Shown piece after piece: positions 1 to 7,439 of a DNA stretch of 12,399 nucleotides (position 1 is the stretch's first letter; each line of letters opens with the position of its first letter). The position numbers were made by a program, and so were the translations under genes. The notes under the pieces were generated by a model. It searched no databases. It was given only the letters and a program-made list of their open reading frames with translations, and had not been told where the DNA came from. The DNA is from an uncultured Muribaculum sp. (lineage in GTDB: Bacteria; Bacteroidota; Bacteroidia; Bacteroidales; Muribaculaceae), in contig CAJUTE010000064.1 of assembly GCA_910589555.1 (NCBI GenBank), positions 1-12,399 on the forward strand, given 5' to 3'.

Positions 1-3
1 AAT

Positions 4-87
4 GTCCGGGTGGTGGAATTGGTAGACACGCTACTTTGAGGGGGTAGTGGCCGTTCGGCTGTGTGAGTTCGAATCTCATCTCGGACA
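4..87 (+). tRNA. tRNA-Leu, anticodon GAG
   Basis: A full class II tRNA cloverleaf is visible. The 7-bp acceptor stem pairs 4-10 with 80-86, with discriminator A at 87. The D-arm carries the usual GGTAGACACG run. The anticodon stem pairs 31-35 with 43-47 around a 7-base loop, giving anticodon GAG at 38-40. A long variable arm (GGCCGTTCGGCT region) is the leucine or serine hallmark. The T-arm has TTCGAAT at 68-74. It decodes CUC and CUU leucine codons. The 3' CCA is not encoded. It is followed at once by a strong terminator, so it is probably transcribed from upstream of the window. Confidence 0.95.
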
Positions 88-91
88 CTTT

Positions 92-136
92 AAAATCCGC
101 AAGTTATTGAATTTCAATGCTTGCGGATTTTTTTTT
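92..136 (+). terminator. Rho-independent terminator of tRNA-Leu
   Basis: A 12-bp perfect stem pairs 92-103 with 120-131. The 16-base loop can itself pair TTGA with TCAA. The stem runs directly into a long T tract (128-136). It sits 4 bp after the tRNA and separates it from the phospholipase gene. Confidence 0.9.
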
Positions 137-173
137 GTTTAATTTATCCGCTGAATCCCAAAAATAGATTGTT

Positions 174-1022
174 ATGAAAACCGGACTTGTGCTTGAAGGC
201 GGAGCCATGAGAGGGCTCTTCACCGCCGGAGTTATTGACGTGATGATGGAAAACGGCATTGATTTCGACGGCATCGTAGGGGTGTCGGCGGGATCAAGTT
301 TCGGATGCAATTTCAAGTCGCGTCAGCCGGGACGTGTGTTGCGCTACAATCTTCGTTTCTGCAAGGATCCGCGTTACATGGGTGTGCGCTCGCTTCTCTC
401 CACCGGCGATCTTGTGGGGGCTGAGTTTGCCTATCACACCCTTCCTCTTGAACTTGATATTTTCGATTGCGCCGCTTTCGAGTCCAATCCCATTGAATTT
501 CATGTGGTGTGTACCGATGTGATGACGGGTAAGCCCGTGTATTACCTGATGGAAAAGGTGGATTATGATTCACTGGAGTGGCTTCGCGCGTCGGCATCGA
601 TGCCGATTGTGACACGTCCGGTGAAAGTCGCCGACGGCAACATTCTGCTCGATGGCGGAATAAGCGATTCAATCCCTCTGGAATATTTCATGAATTGCGG
701 TTTCGGGCGTAATGTGGTTGTGCTCACGCAGCCGCTCGACTATCGCAAGAGTCCGGCGAAAAAGTGGGTGTTCTCGACATTCATGAGGCGTTATCCTGCG
801 ATTGTGGAGGCGATGGCTCGCCGTCATGAGATGTACAACGCCCAGCTCGACTTCGTGCATGACCGTGTGGTGGCAGGCGATGCGTTTGTCATCGCTCCGC
901 CTGCGCCGTTGCCCATAGGCAGGGTGGAGATGAATCCTGAGAAGATGAAGCGCGTCTATTCGATAGGGCGTGAGATGTGCGCGGAGCTTCTTCCCGGTCT
1001 TAAAGCCTTTTTAGGGAAGTAG
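174..1022 (+). CDS. Patatin-like phospholipase (YjjU type)
   Basis: A 282-residue lipid acyl hydrolase of the patatin family, using a Ser-Asp dyad. It shows the glycine-rich oxyanion segment GGAMRG (residues 9-14), the nucleophile elbow GVSAG (36-40, Ser38) and the catalytic DGG (160-162, Asp160). The ASASMP segment before the DGG motif is typical of the YjjU/RssA-like branch. There is no signal peptide or membrane segment, so the protein is predicted cytoplasmic. The length fits stand-alone bacterial patatins. The ATG at 174 opens directly on the conserved beta strand and oxyanion loop, so there is little room for another start. No clear TAnnTTTG promoter is seen in the 37 bp after the tRNA terminator. 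The gene converges on the antiporter gene with only 3 bp between stop codons. Family assignment is secure; the physiological substrate is unknown. Confidence 0.93.
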   Translation: MKTGLVLEGGAMRGLFTAGVIDVMMENGIDFDGIVGVSAGSSFGCNFKSRQPGRVLRYNLRFCKDPRYMGVRSLLSTGDLVGAEFAYHTLPLELDIFDCAAFESNPIEFHVVCTDVMTGKPVYYLMEKVDYDSLEWLRASASMPIVTRPVKVADGNILLDGGISDSIPLEYFMNCGFGRNVVVLTQPLDYRKSPAKKWVFSTFMRRYPAIVEAMARRHEMYNAQLDFVHDRVVAGDAFVIAPPAPLPIGRVEMNPEKMKRVYSIGREMCAELLPGLKAFLGK

Positions 1023-1025
1023 TGT

Positions 1026-2459
1026 TCAGGCTCTTGCCGGCGCGAGCTGTGACTGGCGTATTTTGAATCCCGTGCGTGCCATGATGATGCTCATCAACGG
1101 GGTGAGAAGATTGAAGATGCAGCATGGAAAGTAGGCGAGCGTGCTCACTCCCAGCACCATCGACTGAGTGAGTCCGCAAGAGTTCCAAGGCACGAGCACC
1201 GAGGTCACGGAAATCGAGTCCTCCATGGCGCGGCTCAGGAGTCGCGGTTCGAGACCGTGCTTGCGGTAAAGCGAGCGATACATATTTCCTGTGATGATCA
1301 ATGAAAGGTACTGGTCGCCGGTGGCGCAATTCATGGTGAGTCCGCTTGCCACGGTGGCGCTGACGATGCTTGTGCGTTTGCGCAAGCGGCGGGTGAATGA
1401 GTCGGTGAGCTTTGTGAGCATTCCGGTGCCTATCATCGCCGAGCCGAACACCATGGCGCTCAGCACGAGAAACACCGTGGGGAGCATTCCCAATATGCCT
1501 CCGGTGGCTACAAGCTCGTCGAGCGCCTCATTGCCGGTGGTCATTGCCGCTCCGCTCCACACTGAAGATGCGAGTTCAGCCACGCTCATGCCTATCTGTG
1601 GCTGGAACAGGAACACGCCTATCGCGCCAAGTATGCCGGCGGTGAGCAGGACTATGAAGGTGGATATGCGCAGCGCTATCATCACAAGAGTCACAAGCGG
1701 GATGAGGAGTGTGTAGGGCGATATGTTGAATGTGGCGTGCAGAGTCTCAAGCAGCGGGGCGGATTCCGGTGAGGAGTGAAGGGGAGTGATGAAGCCGACA
1801 GCCGTGTAGACTGCCAACGCTATGGTCATCGCCGGTACTGTTGTGAACATCAGGTAGCGGATGTGGTCAAATAAATCGACTCCGGCAGTTGACGACGCTA
1901 CAACTGTGGTGTCGCTCAGCGGTGATATTTTGTCACCGAAATATGCTCCTGAGATGATGGCTCCTGCAATCCAGGGATCGCTGTAGCCGAGAATACGCCC
2001 TATGCCTATGAATGCCACTCCTATGGTGGCTATGGTGGTCCATGAGCTTCCGGTCATCACCGATATGACCGAGCATACCAGGCAGGTGATGAACAGAAAC
2101 AGTTCGGGCGAGAGGAAGTGAAGACCGTAGGCGATGAGTGTGGGCACCACGCCCGACAGCATCCATGTGGTTGCGACTATGGCGATACAGATGAGTATCG
2201 GAATCGCCGGAAGAATCTGCATGGCGCTTTTTTGAAGTCCTAATCGGAGGTATCGGCGGGTGGCGGTGCGTCCGGCTATGGCAAGCGCAAGGGCGATAGC
2301 CGATGCCGAGAGTAGAATCCATGGACCGAGGGTGAATACCCCATCGGCACCTTCGATGATGATAACCGCGAGAAGGCTTGCGATAAGAAACGAAAACGGA
2401 ATAATTGAAATTGTTAGCGACGGCTGATTGCGTCGACCGAAAAATGCGGATATATTCAA
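1026..2459 (-). CDS. NhaC-family Na+/H+ antiporter
   Basis: A 477-residue inner-membrane protein with about a dozen hydrophobic segments. It belongs to the NhaC/MleN-type family that exchanges Na+ (or organic acids) for protons. Family signatures are GSSWTT with following ATIGVAF (about residues 137-150), GAYFGDKISPLSDTT (about 171-185), and a late conserved half with GDQYLSL and VPWNSCG, the second inverted repeat of the fold. The reading frame opens with TTG at 2457-2459. The frame has a TAA stop 18 bp upstream and no ATG for about 80 codons, so TTG (or a rarer ATT just before it) must be the start. A minus-strand TAnnTTTG box at 2526-2533 would give a leader of about 60 nt. The C-terminus ends 3 bp from the convergent phospholipase stop. 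The exact ion preference (Na+, malate/lactate) cannot be read from the sequence. Confidence 0.92.
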   Translation of the reverse strand: MNISAFFGRRNQPSLTISIIPFSFLIASLLAVIIIEGADGVFTLGPWILLSASAIALALAIAGRTATRRYLRLGLQKSAMQILPAIPILICIAIVATTWMLSGVVPTLIAYGLHFLSPELFLFITCLVCSVISVMTGSSWTTIATIGVAFIGIGRILGYSDPWIAGAIISGAYFGDKISPLSDTTVVASSTAGVDLFDHIRYLMFTTVPAMTIALAVYTAVGFITPLHSSPESAPLLETLHATFNISPYTLLIPLVTLVMIALRISTFIVLLTAGILGAIGVFLFQPQIGMSVAELASSVWSGAAMTTGNEALDELVATGGILGMLPTVFLVLSAMVFGSAMIGTGMLTKLTDSFTRRLRKRTSIVSATVASGLTMNCATGDQYLSLIITGNMYRSLYRKHGLEPRLLSRAMEDSISVTSVLVPWNSCGLTQSMVLGVSTLAYFPCCIFNLLTPLMSIIMARTGFKIRQSQLAPARA

Positions 2460-2525
2460 CTGCGTAATTATGTGTTATGATTAAAAGCGCCATTGGAAGG
2501 CGCATATTTGTTTTTTATTTATGCG

Positions 2526-2533
2526 CAAAATTA
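2526..2533 (-). promoter_or_regulatory. Bacteroidota -7 box upstream of antiporter
   Basis: On the minus strand this reads TAATTTTG, an exact match to TAnnTTTG. It lies about 67 bp before the TTG start of the antiporter. No convincing TTTG -33 element is present at the usual distance, so the promoter is only moderately supported. Confidence 0.45.
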
Positions 2534-2610
2534 CGAAAAAATCCACATTTTTGTAATCCGATAACTCCACTTACGCATATAAAACCTGCAAAATCCACAC
2601 AAATCATGTT

Positions 2611-2654
2611 AAAACAACGAGAGACCGGCATGAACTGGTCACGCACGGTCTCTC
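2611..2654 (-). terminator. Terminator of the GH28 gene
   Basis: A perfect 9-bp stem pairs 2619-2627 with 2646-2654 (GAGAGACCG arms). On the minus strand it is followed by a T-rich run (TTGTTTT, complement of 2611-2617). It lies just past the stop of the minus-strand polygalacturonase and ahead of the divergent antiporter promoter region. Both the position and the T run fit a Rho-independent terminator for GH28. Confidence 0.7.
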
Positions 2655-2675
2655 TCGCAGGTATGAAATAATCCT

Positions 2676-4169
2676 TTATTTGATTACAAGATTGGTTACG
2701 CCGTTCTGTTTTGTCAACGGTTCTCCGTTGAGAGCGTCAATTGTGACGTTGTCAAGCAACAGTCCGTCGACATGATTCAGGGTGATGCCTGTGTCGGCGC
2801 GGAAACGTGAGTTTTTGATCTGCACATTCTTCATGGGCATTTCGGGAAGTCCGTTGAAGAATGCCGCTCTCTGCGCGCTGCGGCAGGTGATGTTGTTCAT
2901 ATAGATGTCTTTGAACGACGGAGTCTCTTCGGTCACAGGCACTGCGGTGGCGTTGCCTTTGCCTCCGTAATAGAGGTCGAAGATCAGGGCGTCGCCTGCG
3001 ATGTCGCTCATCTTCACGTCGTCGATGTAGATGTTTTCAACCACACCGCCGCGACCGCGTGTTGACTTGAATCGCAAGCCCACGTCGGTGCCGATGAATA
3101 GGCAGTTCTTAACTACGATGTCTTTAGCTCCGCCCGACATTTCAGAGCCGATCACAAATCCGCCATGACCGTGGTACACTGTGCAGCCGTCGATCAACAC
3201 GTTGCTGCAAGGCACTCCGAGCTCGCGTCCGTCTTTGTCTTTTCCTGACTTGATGCATATAGCGTCGTCGCCCACGTCAAATGAGCTGTCGACGATCAAC
3301 ACGTTAGTGCATGATTCCACATCGATTCCGTCGCCGTTCTGCGCATACCAGGGGTTGCGTACTGTCACGTTGTCGATGATGAGATTTTCACACAGGAACG
3401 GATGGAGGTTCCATGCGGGTGAGTTTTCGAAAGTGGCGTCTTTGAGCATCACGTTTTTGCACTGTATGAACGACAGGAGCACCGGACGCAAGAAGTCATG
3501 CACATACTCGATTTTCTCTTTGTCGCCGCGATGGGCTTGTGCCTGAAGGTTTTTATCTTCGTAGACTTCACGGATGCGTTCGTTGGGGAACCATACGTCG
3601 CCTTTCTGGTTTACCGCGCCTTTCTTAAGGAGTGATTTCCACTGGTTGTCGGTCATTTTACCTTTCTTCACGGGACGCCAGCACTGACCGTTGCCGTTGA
3701 AAGTTCCGAATCCTGAAATCATGATGTTTTCCTTTCCGCGTGCTGACAGGGGCGACATTGCACGGTGGGTGCTGAGTCCTTCCCAGTTGGATGACAGCAC
3801 GGGATAATCGGCGAGATCCTCTGAGAATAGCACGAGGGCGCCGCGCTGAAGATGGAGGTCTACGTTGCTTTCAAATTGAATAGGACCGGTGTACCATATT
3901 CCTTCGGGCACCACGAGGTGTCCGCCCCCTTTTTGTGCCAGGTGAGCCATTGCTTTTGCAAAAGCCTCGGTGTTTTTTGTCACGCCGTCGTTTACGCCGC
4001 CGAAGTCAGAAATCTTAATGGTGTAATCGGGGATTGCCGGAGCTGTGACAGGCTGAAGTTTAAGAGGCAGATTTTTGTAATAGCCTGAAAAGTCAGTTTT
4101 TGCTTGCGCGTTCAGCGTTACCGCTGTCAATAAGGCGATTGCGCTGAGAATGAAGTTGCGTAATTTCAT
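2676..4169 (-). CDS. Secreted GH28 polygalacturonase
   Basis: A 497-residue glycoside hydrolase family 28 enzyme that hydrolyses alpha-galacturonosyl links in pectin, by inverting chemistry on a right-handed beta-helix. A Sec signal peptide covers about residues 1-23 (ends LNAQA). The segment at about 50-65 with DFGGVNDG is the usual beta-helix entry. All GH28 catalytic signatures are present: NGDGID (278-283), VGDDAICIKSG (299-309, with the Asp pair 301/302), HGHGG (333-337, His335) and RFKS (366-369, equivalent to the RIK motif). There is no lipobox, so it is probably periplasmic. The gene is divergent from the methylesterase-like gene at 4349, suggesting cooperation on methylated homogalacturonan or the rhamnogalacturonan-II backbone. 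No SusC/SusD pair is in the window. Exo versus endo mode cannot be decided from sequence. Confidence 0.93.
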   Translation of the reverse strand: MKLRNFILSAIALLTAVTLNAQAKTDFSGYYKNLPLKLQPVTAPAIPDYTIKISDFGGVNDGVTKNTEAFAKAMAHLAQKGGGHLVVPEGIWYTGPIQFESNVDLHLQRGALVLFSEDLADYPVLSSNWEGLSTHRAMSPLSARGKENIMISGFGTFNGNGQCWRPVKKGKMTDNQWKSLLKKGAVNQKGDVWFPNERIREVYEDKNLQAQAHRGDKEKIEYVHDFLRPVLLSFIQCKNVMLKDATFENSPAWNLHPFLCENLIIDNVTVRNPWYAQNGDGIDVESCTNVLIVDSSFDVGDDAICIKSGKDKDGRELGVPCSNVLIDGCTVYHGHGGFVIGSEMSGGAKDIVVKNCLFIGTDVGLRFKSTRGRGGVVENIYIDDVKMSDIAGDALIFDLYYGGKGNATAVPVTEETPSFKDIYMNNITCRSAQRAAFFNGLPEMPMKNVQIKNSRFRADTGITLNHVDGLLLDNVTIDALNGEPLTKQNGVTNLVIK

Positions 4170-4202
4170 GATTCGTTTTTCTCTCTGGTTATTAAATTAG
4201 TG

Positions 4203-4210
4203 CAAATATA
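4203..4210 (-). promoter_or_regulatory. -7 box of GH28 promoter
   Basis: On the minus strand this reads TATATTTG, an exact TAnnTTTG match. It lies 33 bp before the GH28 ATG (4167-4169). The upstream -33 element is only T-rich rather than a clean TTTG. Confidence 0.55.
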
Positions 4211-4283
4211 CGAATAAGTCGTGTGTAAAAGAAATATTCTTATGATTTTGCGAGTTGCGTGGTGTGGAAAGATAACCGGATTT

Positions 4284-4316
4284 TTTGCTATTTGTGGAAA
4301 TAAACAGCTAATTTTG
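4284..4316 (+). promoter_or_regulatory. Promoter of the methylesterase-like gene
   Basis: TTTG at 4284-4287 and TAATTTTG at 4309-4316 are 21 bp apart, matching the Bacteroidota -33/-7 arrangement. The predicted start site near 4320 leaves a leader of about 28 nt before the ATG at 4349. With the minus-strand box at 4203-4210 it makes a divergent promoter region for the pectin pair. Confidence 0.6.
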
Positions 4317-4348
4317 CACAAATTGAATTATGATGTAATTTCTGTGCC

Positions 4349-6889
4349 ATGGAAAGAATAAAATTCTTGATATTTATGATAGGGGTGATGGCAACCCTGT
4401 GTCAACCTGTAGAAGCATCGGTCAATGCGGTTGATCCGCTCAATCGTGTGGAGTTGCGCGATGACTCCACCGTGATTTTTCAAGGCAATCGTTATGGGTT
4501 GAACCGGTCGGTGCTGTATCTTGACGGTTCGCTTGAGGATGCGTCGTCGCCGTTTGTGTTCAATGATGTAAAAGAGGCATTGCAAGCTGTGCAAGCCGCG
4601 TCGTGTGGGGAGGTTACGCTGCTTGTTGCCCCTTGGGTGTATTGGCTTGATGATCCTGATGATCCGGGAATAAGGCGTGATGCCTCAAACAGCAACGGCG
4701 TTCCGTATGGGGTGGAGGTGAAGTGTGACACGCTTAAGATCATAGGTCTTGCCGCCGATCCGGCGAATGTGGTGTTTGCCGTGAACCGAGGGCAGACTCA
4801 AGGTGCGCTTGGCAATTTCACGATGATGCATTTCATCGGGGCTTCGCTTGAGTTGGAGAACATGACTTTCGGCAATTATTGCAATGTGGATCTTGAATAT
4901 CCTCTTCGCCCGGAATTGAACAGAACTAAGCGGCGTGATGCCATTGTTCAGGCTCAGATCGGTATATGCGGTGGCACTGACCGCTTGTTTGCACGGAATT
5001 GCCGTTTTATAAGCCGTCTTAATATGTGTCCGTTTGTGGGTGCGAGGCGGTCGCTTTTCAAGGATTGCTATATGGAGTGCACCGATGATGCTCTTGCCGG
5101 ATCGGCGGTGTATCTCGACTGCCGTTTCACTTGGTTCAGCACCAAGCCGTTCTACGGTACGGCAAAGACCGGGGCAGTGTTCCTGAATTGTGACATAGAC
5201 CTCCGGAACTCCACATCGCAGTATATCACCAAGGTCCCCGGAATGGTCACGATGATTGACACACGCTTTCATCGCGTGGACCGCCACGGGAGGTCAAGAC
5301 TTGCGTTGCAGTGGACCCGCGATGCATCGCATCACACCTGCTACCAGAGCGGAGTGACTGTCGACGGAAAAAGTTATTTCATAGATGCCGAGCGTCCGCA
5401 GTTGAGCGTTGACCTGACCGACAAACCGTTGCTTGATGCCTATAAGGTAGTTCATGAGGGGAAGGTGGTGTACAATACTCCCAATCTTCTTGCCGGTGAC
5501 GATGGGTGGGATCCGCTTGGAGTGCGTCCCGAGATAAAGAGATTGCAGAAGTTGACCGGACGCAAGCTTCTGGGTATTCCCGTGATGGCTGATTTCGGAG
5601 CAAAGGGGTTGGCGATGGAGGCGTCGGGCGACCGGATTGTGTTGTCGCCTGTCTATCGTTTGTGGGGCGATTATAGTTGTGACGGCTCTGTCTTTCAGGG
5701 TGGTGCCAAATGGACATTTCCTGACTGCGTGAAGCTTTATGCCGGAAGCGATGGATCGGTGTCATGCGTGAGCGGCAACGTCATCCCTAAGAAGATTACG
5801 GGAGAGGTGGCTATGACTCATGATTTCGGTTGGCAAGGTAAAGCATCGGTCACAGTCGCGCCGTATCTGCTTGCGGCTCCTCGATTTGTCACTGAACCGA
5901 GCATAAAATATGATAAAAAAGAGAGGGGGCTGAAGGTTGACTACTCTTTGGCTCCGATAAATTATGATGACAGTTTCATAGCATGGTCTCGCCGTGATGC
6001 TGATGGCGACACAATCAGGGTGAAGCATGGACGTGCTCCAAAGGCGGCTGTGTATCATCCGGTTTATGCCGACAAAGGGTGTCGCGTCTTTGCCATTGTC
6101 ACGCCGAAGGGTGATGACACCAAGCCGGGAGAAAGAGTTGTGGTGGAATTTGGAGAGGTGATAGGCGGAGGGCATCTTCGCGGTGCTGAGAAGACTCAGC
6201 GCAGTCTCACCACTGACTTTTCCGACCTGCCGGTACACTATCAACCTAAGTTTGGTAAGGGAATCTGGACATTTGACGCTTATAAGCCTCTCGACACTGC
6301 TGAACATGACTGGACGGCTCAGCCCGAGCGTGGATGGTATTATGGCAACGGTACCGACGGGGCAAAGGGTACAGGCATTGTGCAGATGACCAAAGGCGCG
6401 AGAATGTTCTATGAGCCTTATCGTGACAAATGCCGCGATATGTCGGTGTCGATCACTGTTGAGCCTTGCAAACCTGCGGGTCAGGGTTTTGGCAGTGCGA
6501 CGGGGCAGTATATGGATGTGTATATCAAGTTTGACCCGTCGACTTTGTCGGGCTATGCGTTGCGCATAGAGCGCACGCCCGACCATGACCGTGCCGTGGT
6601 GTTCTCGCTTGTGCGTTATGACAATGGCGTGGTGACGCCGATAAGCGATGCTGTCGCGTCGAGTTGTTACCGCACCGAGTGCAATATCAATCTTGCGATA
6701 AAGGGTGGAGTGTTTACCGCGACGGCAAGCAGCACCGCCCCCGTTGAGTCGCGTGCCGGAGTGATGGAAAGCGTGGCTCTGTCAGCATCGGTTGAGCCGA
6801 ACGATTATTCGGCGCTTGGCATCCAGCACACCGGGTCCACCGGCGCAAGCGCGTCGCTCATCAGCAACCTTTCCGCTGAGTGGAAATAA
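4349..6889 (+). CDS. Secreted pectin methylesterase-like (CE8-like) protein
   Basis: An 846-residue exported protein. The signal peptide covers about residues 1-23 (cleavage after VEA); Cys18 is not in a lipobox. Residues about 60-350 look like a right-handed beta-helix related to carbohydrate esterase 8. QAQIGICGG (201-209), then RSLFKDC (234-240), then CTDDALAG (244-251) with SAVYLDC, parallel the QAVAL, RQFYRDC and GTVDFIFG segments of pectin methylesterases. Asp247 falls on the catalytic Asp of GTVDF. The other Asp (in QDTLY) has no obvious counterpart. Residues about 440-600 appear beta-rich. About 640-846 resembles a concanavalin-like, sugar-binding or laminin-G-like sandwich (FDAYKPL start, SALGIQHTG near the end). 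Length and layout recall BT1017, the rhamnogalacturonan-II methylesterase, from memory. It is divergent from the GH28 gene. Activity is inferred, not proven. Confidence 0.7.
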   Translation: MERIKFLIFMIGVMATLCQPVEASVNAVDPLNRVELRDDSTVIFQGNRYGLNRSVLYLDGSLEDASSPFVFNDVKEALQAVQAASCGEVTLLVAPWVYWLDDPDDPGIRRDASNSNGVPYGVEVKCDTLKIIGLAADPANVVFAVNRGQTQGALGNFTMMHFIGASLELENMTFGNYCNVDLEYPLRPELNRTKRRDAIVQAQIGICGGTDRLFARNCRFISRLNMCPFVGARRSLFKDCYMECTDDALAGSAVYLDCRFTWFSTKPFYGTAKTGAVFLNCDIDLRNSTSQYITKVPGMVTMIDTRFHRVDRHGRSRLALQWTRDASHHTCYQSGVTVDGKSYFIDAERPQLSVDLTDKPLLDAYKVVHEGKVVYNTPNLLAGDDGWDPLGVRPEIKRLQKLTGRKLLGIPVMADFGAKGLAMEASGDRIVLSPVYRLWGDYSCDGSVFQGGAKWTFPDCVKLYAGSDGSVSCVSGNVIPKKITGEVAMTHDFGWQGKASVTVAPYLLAAPRFVTEPSIKYDKKERGLKVDYSLAPINYDDSFIAWSRRDADGDTIRVKHGRAPKAAVYHPVYADKGCRVFAIVTPKGDDTKPGERVVVEFGEVIGGGHLRGAEKTQRSLTTDFSDLPVHYQPKFGKGIWTFDAYKPLDTAEHDWTAQPERGWYYGNGTDGAKGTGIVQMTKGARMFYEPYRDKCRDMSVSITVEPCKPAGQGFGSATGQYMDVYIKFDPSTLSGYALRIERTPDHDRAVVFSLVRYDNGVVTPISDAVASSCYRTECNINLAIKGGVFTATASSTAPVESRAGVMESVALSASVEPNDYSALGIQHTGSTGASASLISNLSAEWK

Positions 6890-6898
6890 ATAGGGTGC

Positions 6899-6919
6899 TA
6901 TCGCTACGTTATGGCGATT
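6899..6919 (+). terminator. Weak hairpin after the methylesterase-like gene
   Basis: ATCGC (6900-6904) pairs with GCGAT (6914-6918), extended by two more pairs around a 5-base loop. It lies 10 bp after the stop codon. Only a short T run follows, so termination here is uncertain. Confidence 0.3.
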
Positions 6920-6969
6920 TGAGTGGGTAATTTTGCGGTAAAGTTTTTGCGATACACTGCGGATATATC

Positions 6970-6998
6970 TTGGATTTACGGAAATTTGAGTATATTTG
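6970..6998 (+). promoter_or_regulatory. Promoter of the structured RNA
   Basis: TTG at 6970-6972 and TATATTTG at 6991-6998 are separated by 18 bp and match the Bacteroidota consensus. The predicted start is near 7002, exactly at a short perfect hairpin (TTGCCG, AGAG, CGGCAA; 7001-7016). A second TAATTTTG at 6928-6935 has no good upstream partner. Confidence 0.6.
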
Positions 6999-7001
6999 CG
7001 T

Positions 7002-7187
7002 TGCCGAGAGCGGCAACATGTTTAAAATTAGATAAAAAAGTGCCTTGTCTCTTGTGAAATCGCCAAATTTAACAAAGAATATCCGGGGCACGGGGACAGC
7101 TCATATAATGTGGGCTGCCTATCCGTGCGTGTATTCAGGTGTTTGGCGATACCTACAAGAGAGCGGGATGGGCAGTCCGCTTTTTTT
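7002..7187 (+). ncRNA. Structured small RNA, 6S-like or Bacteroidales-1-like
   Basis: Promoter, rod-shaped fold and U tract define a transcript of about 185 nt with no plausible protein. Helices seen: 7041-7044 with 7171-7174; TCTCTTGT (7048-7055) with ACAAGAGA (7155-7162), 8 bp; ATCGCCAAA (7059-7067) with TTTGGCGAT (7142-7150), 9 bp; GCACGG (7088-7093) with CCGTGC (7123-7128); CAGC (7097-7100) with GCTG (7114-7117). Unpaired stretches 7068-7087 and 7129-7141 make a large central internal loop. This closing stem, central bubble and apical stem is the 6S RNA plan. Promoter-to-terminator definition also fits the described Bacteroidales-1 RNA. The 3' end is a T7 run at 7181-7187 after a short GCGG/CCGC stem. 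The fold is seen in the sequence; the class is inferred. Confidence 0.6.
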
Positions 7188-7242
7188 GTATAAAATCATA
7201 TTATGTTTAACGCCTCTGACAGTCTGCCATCGGAGAACTTTA

Positions 7243-7368
7243 ATGAAATTCGCCATGAAAAAATTTTTGAAAATTTTGGGGATCCAGGTACCGGTGATCT
7301 CATTAGCATCCTGCTCTAATAATTGCAGTTGGAGTGAATCTCTACATAAATATATTAAGGAATCCTGA
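7243..7368 (+). CDS. Possible tiny lipoprotein or lipoprotein remnant
   Basis: A 41-codon frame (or 37 from the second ATG at 7255). It begins MKKFLKILG, continues with a hydrophobic stretch, and reaches LASC, a textbook lipobox with Cys24 (numbering from the first Met). Only 17 residues follow. Taken literally it would be a very small lipid-anchored peptide of the cell envelope. Equally, it could be the leader of a decayed lipoprotein gene, or chance. It lies between the structured RNA and the GIY-YIG promoter. No promoter of its own is visible, so read-through from the RNA would be needed. I do not recognise a family. Confidence 0.3.
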   Translation: MKFAMKKFLKILGIQVPVISLASCSNNCSWSESLHKYIKES

Positions 7369-7408
7369 GATAGTGACTGATTTTTTTAACTGATAACATG
7401 ATAAAAAG

Positions 7409-7439
7409 ATAGCTTTCGTCTTGCTATGGCGAAAGCTAT
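7409..7439 (+). promoter_or_regulatory. Perfect inverted repeat, likely operator
   Basis: ATAGCTTTCG (7409-7418) and CGAAAGCTAT (7430-7439) are perfect inverted arms with an 11-bp spacer. The -33 TTG lies in the spacer and the right arm ends 3 bp before the -7 box. Occupancy would block RNA polymerase. The WYL-domain regulator encoded two genes down is the natural candidate ligand. No T tract follows, so it is not a terminator. Confidence 0.6.

Noticed and set aside
1933..2505. 190-residue minus-strand frame starting with ATG
   Set aside because: It overlaps the antiporter in another frame and is rich in His/Arg/Ser without structure, while the overlapping frame has clear NhaC motifs.
5762..6586. 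274-residue minus-strand frame
   Set aside because: It lies wholly inside the methylesterase-like gene on the opposite strand and shows no domain or signal. Long antisense frames are expected in coding DNA of this base composition.
7045..7368. 107-residue open frame on the plus strand
   Set aside because: Its first half runs through the structured RNA and has no protein-like character. Only the last 41 codons (from 7243) have a lipoprotein-like leader, and they are listed separately.
7409..7439. Inverted repeat as a terminator of an upstream transcript
   Set aside because: No T tract follows on either strand close enough, and it is centred on the promoter elements, so an operator is the better reading.
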